From Mimachlamys varia (Eukaryota; Mollusca; Bivalvia; Pectinida; Pectinidae), in the NCBI GenBank assembly GCA_947623455.1, contig OX392540.1:6713432-6777431 (forward strand): a stretch of 64,000 nt of DNA, in the 5' to 3' direction. The translations under genes were made by a program, and so were the position numbers. Below the pieces are notes generated by a model that saw only the letters and a program-made list of their open reading frames with translations, was not told the origin of the DNA and searched no databases. Shown piece by piece: positions 30,101-45,100 of this stretch (position 1 is the stretch's first letter; each line of letters starts with the position of its first letter).

Positions 30101-33100
30101 TACAAAGTATTTGGACAATTTGTATCAATCAAAAGAAATTGAAAGAATTTACAAATAATGAGACCAACAAAAATTCTTGCTTTAACTTCTATCATTCCAT
30201 GCATAAATAAAGAATTTAAGATTCTAGGAATCATAAAACGTTCTTCTTCATTTGTGCATCTTATGAATTTGTTAAATGTTCTTTTTTAAATGTCTTCTGT
30301 TAAAAGTAGAGGTCTCCCAAGAATTTCCAAAAGTAAATTCACAATGAGAAATACTCAGTATATTGTCATTTAGGCACTATCGTTCTAGTCACTACTAATC
30401 TGGAATGTTTCAACACAAGTCTCACATATCACTCTTCCCTGGTCTCCCAGGAAAACACAGAGTCCAGTCTCAGGTTTAATAAGGAGCGTACATATAGTCT
30501 CGGTTAGCCCGCTGTCTACGCCCGCCTCGTCGAGCCTCTTCACGATGAACGCTCACCATCTGTACGATGGGCGTGTACTCGGGGAACTTGTTGATGAAGT
30601 AGTTAGGGACCTGTCGTCGTGTGTTATGTGCCCGGCTCCTCTTATTGGCAAACCACGAGCGTACCTGTGGTAGAGTTATGTTGGCCGTACGTGACAACAT
30701 CACCTTCTCATCCTCGGAAGGGTAGGGGTTCTCAGAGTGGTTATCGTACCACTGATTCAGAATCTGTCTCGCTTCATTGCTCAGTTGCTGGTAGTTTGGT
30801 TTCCCAGAAACAGGGGCTGTGTGTCCTCCTTCACCTTTGAACTTACGTTTGATTGGATGCTGGTTACCGGTGATGCTGAGAGTGTTGTAGGTGCGGACTC
30901 GTTTGTTGGCCATCCATTTCTTAACCTGCGTCTTTGTCAATCCGCAGGTGACACACAACTGTTGAACTTCAGGGTCAGATGGGTAGGGGTAGGAGATATG
31001 GTCTTCATACCACTTGGTCAAAATCACTGTAGCTTCAGGGGTCAGGCACCGATTACGGCCGATCATGGCAGGGGCCTGGGGGAGATCACTCTGCTGGAAC
31101 TGGTCCGTGGTACTACTCACTTCACATTTAACATTCGACTCGTCAATAACCAGCTTCTCAGCTGTTTCTGAAATCTGTACTGATGATGGCAGGTCAAGTT
31201 CAGCCGTCGCCAAAGCAAAAATGTCAAGTGGTTTGTTGGAAGTTTCGCTGCTGTCACACAATGATGTATCGTCATGGCAACTTGAGATACTGTCCCGACA
31301 CTTAAGATCGTTGTGAACCTGGTCGAGAAGGAAGTGTGATGTGCTGCTCTGGCTCTGTCCTGTAATAGCACTATGGTTCTGTATAGACACATGAGATGTA
31401 GGAATGGAATAAAAGTCTTTAATCTTACTCACGGAAAAACACCCTGGATCTGGTACAGTAGGTGTCTGGCCAAACACAGTCTCACTGTCGCTGAAGTCAC
31501 ATACATCTATGTCCGAATCCGAGGAAAAGGCACTTCCGGTCGACACACAGGAAACTGTTGACAGCGGCCGACAAATATCTGTACTGTGATTGTCTACAAC
31601 GCTTGTTTCCATGGTAACAGTGTTGTCTCCAAACTTCAGTTGTCTAGCGGTGCTTCCAACATACTGAGCTAAATCAGAATTCACAACGGATCGTGGCCGA
31701 GGGCGCAGGGGCTGCTGGAGTTCATTACCTTCACACAGAATAGCTTCCAGGTCGGTAGAGCTGTTGTTGGAAGTAGCACTATTATTGTAGAGTTGTCCCC
31801 CTTGTTGACTGGTAAAGCTGTCGTTGTCTGGACTGGAGCCATTAGAACCAAGGGATGAGTTGCGTCGACGAGGCTTTACAAGAAGGTCCAGTTCAGAATG
31901 GATGTGGTTCATCAACTTCAGTCGTTTCTCATCAAAGCAGTTGTTGACCGTCAGTGTAGCGTGTTCTGAAACTGAGGCTGCGCAGAGTGCTTGGTAACGT
32001 GCCACCTCAATGGAGCCGACCTCTGAACTGTAGTATGCTGATAGTTTCCCGACATCCTGTGTCAGTGAGATATCCTCGCGCATTTTCTTCATTCGGTCCT
32101 GGATGCTCGTGTGACGACTGAATACCTGGTTTCCGAGATCAAACTTGGTTGTAGAGTGTGGAGCGCCGACCCATGGAGAGCTCATCTTCAGCAGGTTCGT
32201 TGGAACATGATAATTTTCACATTCAGCCACTAGGAGTCTCTGCAGGTCCTGAAACATCGGGTTCTTCTGCAGCCTCTGAAGGTATACACTACTGTACATA
32301 GTCTTCATTGGCATTGGTCCGGGTGAATACATCAAAGGTGCCGGAACATTTTTCAGCAGACTGCTCTTTGGTGTTGGAGGAGAGAAGAAGCTATCATTAC
32401 ACACATTTCGGCTACAATCATTCTGGCTCAAGTCGAGAGGGAGTAGACTGGAACCTGGTGGGGTTGGTTTAAAGGCAGACTGTGAGTAAAAATCCATTAA
32501 TGCTGAGCGCTGCTGCGACAGCATCTTACCATTGATAGATGCTGACGAGACCTTGGAGTACACTGCCGCAGGGTTCTGTAGAGCTGTTGGCGACAACATC
32601 AGTGGTTTCTCTGGAGTGTCCCAGGCCAGGAAGTCTACATTGAATCCGGGAGAAGCTGGCACGAACTTGCTTGGAGTTGTCATCGTAGTTCTACAACACT
32701 TTTTTCTCTGCATCCAATACCGAACAGAAACATGGAAGTTTCCACTAAGTCGTGTGTTAAACAGTAATAAACACTGGTTTACGGTATATGTGTCTAACAC
32801 CTGTGAATAACACTAGATATTCCAATCAGGGAGGTGATGATAGGTGAATTGGTAGCTGTGTATGTCTATGAGAAATGCTCAGGAGAGAATGATGCTCTGT
32901 ACAGTGTGGTACTGAGATATATACCCAAACTTCTAGCTACCATCTCACCAGACCTACTGAGGGAGCTACTCGTAGCTAGCCTGACATACAAACAGACAAC
33001 AGGCACAAAAACGGCTCAGTCACCCGCTTGTTTGGAGAACAATGCAAAACTTTTTGGAATTATACAAACTCCTTCTCGCATAAAGACCAGTGATATGAAT

Positions 33101-36100
33101 CATTAGGCTGTGAGGAGATGGGGAGGGGATCAGAATTAATTCAAACCCTTAAGGTGTGAAAAGGGGCTGGGACTCACCTCTATCTGTCCATCTGTACTAA
33201 TTAGTGTGTAAACACATACACCAGGTATCACACACACCAGGGCCTTTGATGTGACCCTACCTGTAATCACAGTGTTACCTGTGTACAGGTAAGATAATTA
33301 GATAATTACAGGTGTATCTGTTACCTGGCTGGAGGTGAGGTGATTGCAGAAACAACAGGGGATTATCACCTGGATTATGTTGTAGTATTACACCTTCTGT
33401 CTAAATGTTGGGATAAGTGGGCGGGGCATCCAAGCAGAATCTGTTGTTAGGAAGTAAGGAAAGCTGAGGCTTCTTAATCAGAGGTAAGTCATATCAGAAC
33501 TTAATTACTATACAGGTAAGTCATATCAAAACTTATAATTTGGTTGAATAAAGTTTTATTTCTTATATACCATCTGTAATTAATCAATTTCAAGTTTAAG
33601 TTCAATAAGTTTAATCTAAACTAAAATATAATAATCTATTTCAAGTTTAAGTTTAATAAGTTTAATCTAAACTAAAATATAATAATCTATTTCAAGTTTA
33701 AGTTCAATAAGTTAATCTAAACTAAAATATAATAATTTAAATCAAGTTTAAGTTCAATAAGTTTAATCTAAACTAAAATATAATCTAATGAAATTAATAA
33801 ACCACTCTAATAACAGATATATGAATTAGCTATAAGATGTAACATTTCTTTTAATTATCTTTAATTATTTTACATACTTTAAAGATATTTTGGACACTTT
33901 TTAAATGTATTATAACTCTGGATCCTCTTGCTTTATACCTGTGAAACATCATGATGATAGAAATGTTATTTATATACATATAATAAAGTAAATAACAATG
34001 TTGATTCATTGATTTATTTAAACATATTTTGCAATTAATTAAACTGACATATCAATATAATCTAATATATATTTTTCTAGTATGTTTATTTCAAATCAGT
34101 TTTATTTATTAAATCAAGTTTGTAAGATTGAAAATATTGTGCAATTAATATCGGGAATTACTTAAGCATTGATGACAATTTTTTTTAGTTTTATTGGGCT
34201 ATGAAAAATTTCTATTTGCAAACTGTAGGAATCCGCGTAGCGGATTCTTACAAAAGGGGCTACAAATCACATTTGATTAACACTAGCAAATATGAGAATT
34301 ATAGGATTTAGTTACCATTTTTACAAGTCCATTTGCAAATTATACTAACCAAATATTATACACAGCCAATGTTTCTTCATGTGAAATCCTTCATGTGAAA
34401 TTCACATGAATTTTTTTTTTCAAGTGAAATTCACATGAATTTTTTTTTTCAAGTGAAATTCACATTAATTATTCATGTGGTTACTTCGTGAGCTTGTTTT
34501 TACTTAGCCTTTTTGTTTTATATACCACAGTTGACTGGGAAGGGATGAGATAGTCTGTATGAACTACCATATTTTCATTAATATATTGAATAGGAAGAAA
34601 TAGCAACCATGTACTCGGTGAATTGTTTGTCTAATACATGTATTCTTATTCACAATATTTGCTTATCATCTAAAGTTTAAACAACATTTTCATTCAGTTA
34701 TAAAAGCAATAATAATACACCAATACCGTATTTAATTTTTCACATAATCACATTTTCATTGATAACCATTATTTTTTTTCCACAAACTTCTGATTTCTTC
34801 ATAGGTTAAGGTGATTTTGTTTTGAAAACCTTTACAGAATGTATAGTCAGTCTTATTCCTCTCCTCCCAACCCCCACCCCCAATCAAGAAAATAGAGTCT
34901 TATTTCTTCCTTAAACAGTTGTAAGCTTGTGGTATTTCCCATCAAACCAGCAAAACACCCCAACACCAAGGGTACATTTGTATAATGTTTATTTTTGAAA
35001 ACAAACACCTTTTTTCAAATCATTTATTGAATAAGAGAATAAGAAGTATTTCTGAGTATGAATGCAACATCATTTTTTTTAATTCTCGACCAGTGTGAAT
35101 TTCTTCTGTCTGTTAAATGTGACTAATTTAAAGTTTATTGTAATGTTATGCATCTGGCCACGAGTGTAATGTCTTGTCAACTTAATTTCAGCTCTCTCAG
35201 AGAATTTGTTTAAATCTTGCTTTCATTTAAAAATCATAATTTATCTAAAAACGTTTTTGTGATTTTCCAATAATTCAAAATGTCTGTGATTGAATTTAAA
35301 GAAATATTTTCAACATCATAACAACAATGACATGGGAAAAATGGGAAAAAAATATAATTATGATACAGCTGATCCGACTTTGACAAGCTGGACCTAGGAA
35401 CCAGGTAATCACCAAGATAACAGGCCAATTACCTAGTCATTAGACCTAAGCTGGTCCAGATTATACTGAAACCACGAGATTCCCTAACCCCTGATATCTG
35501 ACTGAGCACTCGTGTCACAATCATAAACAGGGACACTGGGCTCTAGGGATAATTGATCAGACTAGAACTGCACCTTAATTCATTGGTCATGAGTCCATTT
35601 TAATTTTAATGTAATTTTGCCAGGTAATTAAGATTCCATTGATGAGGATTTTTTATGTTTTAAATTTCTTTTGTATCGTATAATTGGTATGATTTTTTGT
35701 GTCTTGGTAAGTGAAATATGGCTGTGCATATTGCTTTGCATTCGTGTATTTTTTATTATGTAAATTGTATATGATGTAAAGTATGTGTAACACTCAAATA
35801 AAATATTTTATCATTATTATCATCATAAACTGATTCTTAAAACTTACTGTAGTAGAAAACTGTTTGAGGAAAAATCTGTAATACCATTATTTTCTCACTG
35901 AATTTGATTAAGCATGAATGTATTTCCTGCATGGTCTAGAGTTAATTATCATAAATTAATCAAAATTATTGTATAACTAGTTTTAAAAAAGATAATGTAC
36001 ACATTCAGTCCTTCTACAAAATATTAGAATGAATTGAATTTCTTTTCTAAATACTCCATAGTGTGAAGATACATTATTTCTAATTCAATCTCAAGATAGT

Positions 36101-39100
36101 GTAAAGACACATCTAATTCAATCTCCATATGGTGTAAAGACACATCTAATTCAATCTTCATATGGTGTAAAGATACATTATTTCTAATTCAATCTCCATA
36201 TGGTGTAAAGATACATTATTTCTAATTCAATCTCCATATGGTGTAAAGATACATCTAATTCAATCTTCATATGGTGTAAAGATACATTATTTCTAATTCA
36301 ATCTCCATATGGTGTAAAGATACATCTAATTCAATCTTCATATGGTGTAAAGATACAATATTTCTAATTCAATCTCAAGATAGTGTAAAGACACATCTAA
36401 TTCAATCTCCATATGGTGTAAAGAAACATCTAATTCAATCTTCATATGGTGTAAAGATACAATATTTCTAATTCAATCTCCATATGGTGTAAAGATACAT
36501 TATTTCTAATTCAATCTCCATATGGTGTAAAGATACATCTAATTCAATCTTCATATGGTGTAAAGATACATTATTTCTAATTCAATCTCCATATGGTGTA
36601 AAGACACATCTAATTCAATCTTCATATGGTGTAAAGATACAATATTTCTAATTCAATCTCCATATGGTGTAAAGATACATTATTTCTAATTCAATCTCCA
36701 TATGGTGTAAAGATACATTTAATTCAATCTCCATATGGTGTAAAGATACATTATTTCTAATTCAATCTCCTGATAGTGTAAAGATACATTATTTCTAATT
36801 CAATCTCCTGATAGTGTTATAAAGATACATTATTTGTATAACAGTTACTGTAACTATTAAGTATGAATTCAGATTTTTTTATCCTATAATTAAGAACCAG
36901 AATGAATTTTTTATTGAATGTAGAAGAAAATAAAATAATTTTCAAATAAATGTTCCTATCCATTTCTGTCCATCCGAGCTAACTGGAGCTTATTTAAATA
37001 TCTGTGACAATACACCAGAGGTACGTGGTATGCCAGTTATAGGGCAAAGATTTCAATCAGAACTGAATATTAAATGTATTTCAAAATAATATAAGGCACT
37101 TACTGAAACATCCCAAAACCACTTGGATCATTGATAAGAACTCTCTACATTCATTGTAATTTTTAATATAATTATATATGCTTACTGTTGTTTACCTTTA
37201 CCCATACCAACAACAGTTAATAATTTTTTAGTTCCTTATTGAAAACATAGAAATTATCAGTCTAACTTTTGTGGACTTTATTATATTTTTTTTTAAATAT
37301 ATTTAAAGATAACTTTTTGTACTTTTTCTAGACTTTAAACATTTTAAGGGATATAACTTTGTAACTTTGTTAGAAAGAAAAAAAATACCATAAAATCTGA
37401 ACATTTTTTTTTAGATGGGAAAAGTAAATACAATCAGTCATAAATCAAGTTGTCATATGGAGATCAGTTTAGTTATATGGCTCTTTATATGTATTCACAA
37501 AAGAACTAAAAAGTTTCAGAAAAAAATGTCAGAATATCTTTATTGTGTAACAAATAAACCCAAACTTGTTATGCTAAAATAGACTTAAAGTCATATATTT
37601 CTCATTTCTTTCCCATCCTGAATTTCTATTGGTGTAAAAAAGGTAGGTGTGTTTATTTGTCTATAACAACAGAAGCCTAGCCTTGTCCCTGTAAAAACAT
37701 CAACGGGGGAGACACACTTCCGTGTTTATACAGGTAATTCCCTGACCAAAGCCCCAGACCACTCAGACAGGGGCAGACAACAGGCCATATTGACCAATCC
37801 GCTGACCAATACAGGTCAGAGTGACCAATACCAGAGGTGTGGACAGACAGGCTGACTGATAAACAGTAAAACAACACCACTCAATATATAGTCTTTGATG
37901 TACAACACTTTAGGGAGGACACCGACTTCAAAAGGAACTCAACTACAACGAGCATTTCAGCAGGCTTATATAGTTTTAAACAGACAATACTAAGATTCTT
38001 TATATCTACATATATGTAGTTTTATTGATATTAGGCTCTGGTTTATAAGTTAATAGCCAGGAAGACATAACTGCCCATCGCAGACTGTGAAATGTAAAAT
38101 CTCTAACATGTATAAACCTTAGAATATTTGTGTGCTCAAATTTACATAAATTAAGGTATGTTTATTTATAGACACCAAATAAGCTTTAAAAATGACATTT
38201 CTTTTGAATTCTTTTTCAAACTGATACACTTTTAACTTGGAGATCAAGACAATTCATCTCAGGTAATTCTTTCTGCTAAAATAACTCTTAGAAGTCTGAA
38301 ACACTTTAATTTATATCATACCACTGGTGAAATGGAAAGAAATGTGGTTCGCTGACATTCCCTACCAAATATCACAGTACGTCGTTTGTTTTTTGTGTGA
38401 TGGATCCTCTACTTCTTTCATAATGACTTCCTAAACACAGATAAATTGACTTACCCGTTGTATCACAAGGACTCGGCATGCCTTCAAACAAGCCTCCATC
38501 TCAATCATACCAGACCCCTTAAACTGTAATGAAAATGCTAATAACGTGAACTTTTTTTACTCTACAAGATAACTAACGAAAGATAAAATAACATGTTAAA
38601 ACTTATTTCTGTACAAGATAACTAACGAAAGGTAAAATAACATGTTAAAACTTATTTCTGTACAAGATAACTAATGAAAGGTAAAATAACATGTTAAAAC
38701 TTATTTCTGTACAAGATAACTAATGAAAGGTAAAATAACATGTTAAAACTTATTTCTGTAAAAGATAACTAACAAAAGGTAAAATAACATGTTAAAACTT
38801 ATTTCTGTACAAGATAACTAACGAAAGGTAAAATAACATGTTAAAACTTATTTCTGTGCTAGATAACTAACGAAAGGTAAAATAACATGCTAAAACTTAT
38901 TTCTGCATGTGCAGAACAAACAGTCAAAGACTTAAGTTTGCAAAAAATATTTTTAATGGGGAAGTGAATTCTTTTATATACCAATTACTAAAAGGTAGAA
39001 AATGTTTCTGAGTAAGCTGGAAAATTTTGAGAATATGGACCAATTATTGATCCAAAATATTCCCAGAATAAACACTACGGCCGTAGAAGTTACCTTGCTG

Positions 39101-42100
39101 TAATGTACCAGTGCTTCCCGATATTTCTCCACGATGTCGTCTGGTCCGAGGGCAGACTTGGGAGACTCCTCCTGATCCTGGAGGCCGTTGCTATAGTTAC
39201 TCTTTATGCTTCCTGAAACCGAGACAGACATGATATACATGGCAGTTTGGATCACATTATCATTCAGTCAAATAAAACTTTTTCAATATTAAGAATTTTA
39301 TATCAAATTAACATGAATGTAACACAAGTCACAGTGACAGTTCATAAGTTTATTGGATGATGTTGAATCAAAGTAAAACAATTACTGAAAACGAACATTT
39401 TTGTGAAGATCGCATAATTTTCAAAGATTAAAGATATAACAGATTTTTATCTAAGTTAACTTTCACCTAAAGGTAATATTTTGTTGATTGATTTGATTAA
39501 ATTAAAAATTTTCCCATTTAAAATCATAAAAATCATATATCATAAAAAATCATAATTTTTTTTTATTGCACATCATGATCATAATAAAGAAAGTTTCTAT
39601 TCGTGTATTTCTATTTTCTAAAATTTAATATTTTGGCGATTCTTGGGTAAAACATGATCACGTAACTTCAAAGCTTTGTTTTTTTCAGTCTTTCATTCAT
39701 CTTGCCGCACATTTCAGCATGTTAATGAATCTGAGTCAGGATATGATAAACGTTTCATCACAGATAAATATTTTAACAGAATATCCTATCTGAGAATTGA
39801 GTTGAAAATATCGGTAAATTCATTGTTTGGTATGTACCGATAAACGAGACCAGATCTACCTTTGTCACGTGTTCGCCCGATATAAAAAGAACCAATTCAA
39901 GTGTTGCTGATTATGATAAATCTAATCAATACATTATTAATTAATTTGACCTGATCACTTCCTAATTCCAATCTCTTTACATGTATTTTTGAATTGATGT
40001 TAGGGAAGGAAAGTTTCACCTCACTTTGACTGTCTCGGCGTTTGCGGTAATTTTTCCAACTTGAGTTGTCTTGTGCATTATATTATCGTAAACTCCCGAA
40101 ATATCGAAAGTCGTCATCGGAACCAATCAGAAGTATTTTACTTTCTTTGTTTAGACATTTTTTCAGTGCGTGAGAACCTCAACAACACATTTTTACACTC
40201 CCCCCAATTTGACCCCCAAATTTTCTATGAGCCCACACAACATCAGATGTTTCAACATAATACAATATGCAACTGACCTTAAATTATCTTCCTGCAAAAT
40301 ATTAGCCTTATCAATGATAGGCCGCCACAGAAAGGCCCAAATTGGCACCTCTCCTTTTTACAATATTTTAAGCTATAGGTGTTTTCTATTGAACATATTG
40401 TACTGAACCTGTTCTGAGTTTGGTGTCATTGGCCATGGAGGATCCCCGCGTGGCTTGCAGGGAAAAGTTTCGTCGTAACGTAGGAGTTTGGCTTTTTGGG
40501 AATCGGACTATCACAGATGCTGAGCAGATGCCTTCAAAACAAGCTGGAAGTAAAAGAAAGACAGAAAATGTCACTGTCAAAACAAGAAAAATATACCTGT
40601 AAGACATGAATGAGGGTTAGGGTGGGGAGGTTCTTTTTTTAGAGGAAACAAGAGGCCCAATGGGCCTGTATTGCTCACCTTGTATCAATCTCTGACTTGT
40701 AATTAAAAACCCCAAAGTCGCCTAAAATCTATTACTGTAAGACATTCAGAACAACATGTTCAGATTTAAACATATTTTACCCCTGTGACCTTGTAAGACA
40801 AGGTCATTTTCATTTGTAAGTTTTGTTTGGCTTCATCCAAATATTATGTCTCTAGGCCGCTTGGTTTATCAGAAGAAGTTGCTCAAAGGTTTGCTCAAAG
40901 GTTTTAACAGATTTGACCCCTGGGACATTGGATAAGGGTCAAGGTAATTTTCATTTGCAATTTTATCAAGCTTAATCCAAGGAACCTTTCAGTTAAATAT
41001 CATGCTTCTAGGCCTTTTGGTATTTCAGAAGAATTTGTTTGAAGGTGTTTACAGATATGACCCTTGTGACTTTGAATATGGGTCAAGGTCATTTCTTTTC
41101 GCAACCTTTGCCAAGCTTCATCCATGGAACCTTTCAGCCAATTATCATGCTTCTAGGCCTGGGCTTTTGGTATTTCAGAAGAAGTCGTTCAAAAGTTTTA
41201 ACAGATTTGACCCCTTCAACCTTGAATATGGGTTAAGGTCATTTTCATTTGCAAATTTTGCTCGGCTTCTTCCAAGGAAGCTACCAGCCAAATATCATGT
41301 CTTCAGGCCTAGGACTTTTAGTTAATCAGATGTTGTTTATCATCCAAGGAACCTTTCAGCCAAATATCATTCTTCTAGGGCTTTTGGTTTATTAGAAGAT
41401 GTTGTTTGAAGGTTTAACAGATTTGACCTTGTTTAGGTCAAGGTCGTTTCTTTTCGCAAACTTTATTCCGCTTCATCCAAAGAAGCTACCAGTCAAATAT
41501 AAATATAAGATCTCTACGCCTGACAGTATTTCAGAAGAAATCTTTTTCCCCTATTGGGCCCCACCCCTCTGACCCCTGGGGGGACAGAGTCACTATTTAT
41601 GCAAAATCTGTTCCCTTTCCCCAAAGGATGTTTAAATTTCTGACCAAATTTGTTCATAATTGATTCATACATGTAACTTTATGACTACTGGCGACTGAAA
41701 AAAATTTCCTCTATTTTCCTTTCTCAGGCCCTTTACGGGGTCAGAGTCATCATTTAAGCAAAATCTGTTCCCTTCCCCCAAGGTTATTTCTGACTAAATT
41801 CAGTTTAAATCTGTTCATAACTTTATGACTAGTAGCGATTGAACCGAATTACTTCCATTTCCCATATTGGGCCCTGCCCCTCAGGCCCCTTGGGGTTCAG
41901 AGTCACCATTTATGCAAAATCTCTCTTGAAGTATGACACATTAGATTACATAGTTTTTTCTACAGCTGAACTTTGACCTACTGTACCTCCGATCCACAGC
42001 CAATCATTGACAGGCCGGAGGATGTCGATGGCAGTCTGGTAATGGAGGATTGCCTCCCCTGGAATACCCGCCTGTAAACATAGGTCGCCTAAATGCTTTC

Positions 42101-45100
42101 GTAAACGTCCCTGGCATTTCTTACGATAGGACCTGCAACAAGTAAATCACGGTTATCATAAAAATTCCAACTCAAACATGTTCCAGTCACAGGTCACACA
42201 TTAAGGTTTCCTTAATTTTTAAACAGCAATAATGTACAGTTTTCTTTGCTCAGATTTGGAGCCTAATGCAGTTTGTTTTCCTTAAGCAAAAAAGTTCTTT
42301 ATTTTCCCTAAATGACAAAAAAAAAATTAAGAGATCAAAGAGGGATCTTGCAATTGGCGCCCACCATTGATGATTTTTCATTAATTCTTATAAAGATGGA
42401 TCTTTTCCCTTCTTATTTTAACTTTCATTAATGTATTTAATGTTAGCTCTATTTTTTTTCATTTATGTTTTTTATCATAGTACTATGAACTTTGAAATTT
42501 CTTGTGAAAATTAAAAAGTTGAAAGAAGGTGTCTAAACAGGAGTTTTGTTCCTCTGATAAGTTCCAAAATCCAAAACTTTAAGAGAGATCCATCTTGTAT
42601 TTAACAAGGGGAACTTGCATATGAAATTTGGGAAAGATCCATCCAATACTTCACAAGATATAACGATAACAACTTCATTGTCAAATTACAATATGGCTGC
42701 CTGTCAGCCATTTTGTTTTTCTGATCAGTCCCAAAATCAATACATCACAACAAGGCACCAAGGGGAACCTGCATTTGAAATGTGGGAAAGATTCATCAAG
42801 AACTTCTGAAGATATAACGGTAACAAAAATTGTTAAAGGATGGACCATGGATGCAGGGTGGTTTAAATATACTGTCCTGGTATATACTGATTACACAGTG
42901 ATAACAATGCTATGTTACATATACTGTCCTGGTAATATACTCAATACACATGTACACAAAATAACACAGGGATAACAATTAACTGACAAATTTTCCGAAA
43001 ATCTAAGGCTCTAGGGCCCAGAGAAATTGTTATGAGCCATTGGGTACTGGGGTCCCTGCTAATATGTTTCTGTAACTTGTGTGTTTTGTGTTGGTAAACT
43101 ATTTTGTCACATGCTTGTGAGTATATACTTGCTTAGTGTTGTTGCTTGTTGATAGAGGGGAGGTAACTCTTCAGTTTTACTTACTGAAAAGTTCATACTT
43201 GCCAATCCTCCCTATTTAGGAGGAAGACTCCCGATTTCGGACCCTAAAATGTTGCATAAAAAAACTTTGGAATTCGCTCAACTGTTCCTATTTATAAACA
43301 TCTGATGATTTTATCTGAAAGAAGAGCTCAAAAGAAGCCATTTAAAAGTGTTATTTTCCTCTGAATGTACATGTATTCATATTATCTATGTTTTCAATTC
43401 TGAGCATGCGTAATCTCCCCCATGGAAATTTTAAAAAGTTGGCAAGTATGAAAGTTATAAACATTTAGTGTGCGAGTTGTTGACTTCTGGACAAAAATAT
43501 AAAAGGAAATTCTTACTTTGTGTCCGTGTCAAGACCGACATAATCCTTCTTTTCAAAGGGAGCACAGAGAAGCTGCATCTTATCTGCACGTTCAAAAGAC
43601 CGGTCGAGTCGCTTCCCTTCTAGCACAAAGAAGATTGAGGTCACAAAGTCTTTCACTTTCTCCTCCAGGTCAATGCAAGCTGAGAGATCTGGGGAGAACA
43701 GAACTTCTGCACCAGCACTTTCCTTGGATAGACTATTACTATGTGGGCGTGATGTGGGAGGTTCACTTGACGCACTTGAACTTGACCCAGGCTTAGTACT
43801 ATTACTATGAGGTTGTGATGTGGGTGGTTCAATTGACGCACTCTTGGACACTGTGTCATTTTGCTGTGTATTACTTTCTGATTCAGGTTTTGAATCACCT
43901 TGTAGTTGTTCAGCAGACTTTTGTTCTACTTGTGTAGAAATTGCACTTGTTGGTTTATTTACATTCTGTTCGGTTTCTGCATCAGTTCTTGTTAATTCAC
44001 AATCATTCCCCGCTTCAGTCGGACTAAGATCGGGAGTTACCCCGCTATCTTCGCTATGAACTGGTGAAGATTTTCCACTGCGTGATGTACTTGATGAAGA
44101 TTTCTCTCCTGTTTCATATTTATATTTTTCTTTATCTTCGTCACTCAAGGGAGACCCATCAGTGTTCATACCAAACACAAACAAACGTGAGTTGAATAAT
44201 GTTGACGCATACTCTTCTTTTACTTTTCGGTAGTCGTCAAAGAGCTCCTCGAATTGCTGAGAGCTGGTGCATTGGCCTATGGATACAAGTCCCAGGACTT
44301 TCCGATGTGCTTGGAAGTCTCCCCATTCGTTGTTTTCTTTAGCGTAGATCCGTTTGTACCTTAAACAAAAACGCTTGTTTATTATTGTTTGATTTTAGAA
44401 AAAAGTTTAGAATCCATTCTGCCATGTCTTAAAAATGGGTTGCCGGCAAATGAAGCCTGCTATGATTTCACAAACTCTAAATCGGCTTTTTTTCAGAATT
44501 TGTATACATTCTGTCTGTTAACATACAGTTGGTGAAAATCCAACGTTTAAAGGCCCAATATACGAAACTTTCGGCAAAACTTGAAGCGAAAATCAAGCCT
44601 AATAACTTATTATATTTATAGATTTGTTTAAGATTAACTGATATCAGCAATATTTAAGATGAATTCTTTCGCGGTTACCGCTACAGCAGCAGTGGAAACA
44701 CGCTATTTGTGAACACGCGTCCATTTCGAACCGTCTTCTAACTTCGGCTTGTTGTTAAAGTGGGCCCCACCTGAATTATTTTCAATTCTTTGAATTTTTT
44801 GTCCATAGTTTCTTGTTAATTACCACTCAGGTTTACTTCGTTTTAGGCTTATTTTCGCATGGTTATCAACTGGATTTTTTTTCAGAATTTTTCAGAATCA
44901 CGAAAATTTCCCTGAAGTTACGTATATTGGGCCTTTAAGCCAACCAAAAGCTATTGCAAAAATTAGCAGAAACTCTTACATGTACAATGCATTCTATATC
45001 TTGAGCAAAGCTATATATATTGAACAACCACAACAAATATGTTGCTGAAAGGAGATGTGGAATTTATGGTACTCATTTATTTTCAAATAAAGAAGTTTTT

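Larger units (their letters stand above)
32810..38454. other. 5' part of TRAPPC9 intron 6, upstream of the homeobox gene
   Basis: No exon is supported. A minus-strand TATATA lies at about 32915-32922, roughly 235 bases upstream of the homeobox ATG, and could serve as its core promoter. Two tandem arrays are listed separately. Inverted TTCACATGAA-type motifs cluster at 34380-34480 and 28600-28740. Confidence 0.4.

Noticed and set aside
32834..33106. 90-codon plus-strand ORF upstream of the homeobox gene
   Set aside because: No recognisable family, no splice structure, and it overlaps the likely promoter of the minus-strand gene.
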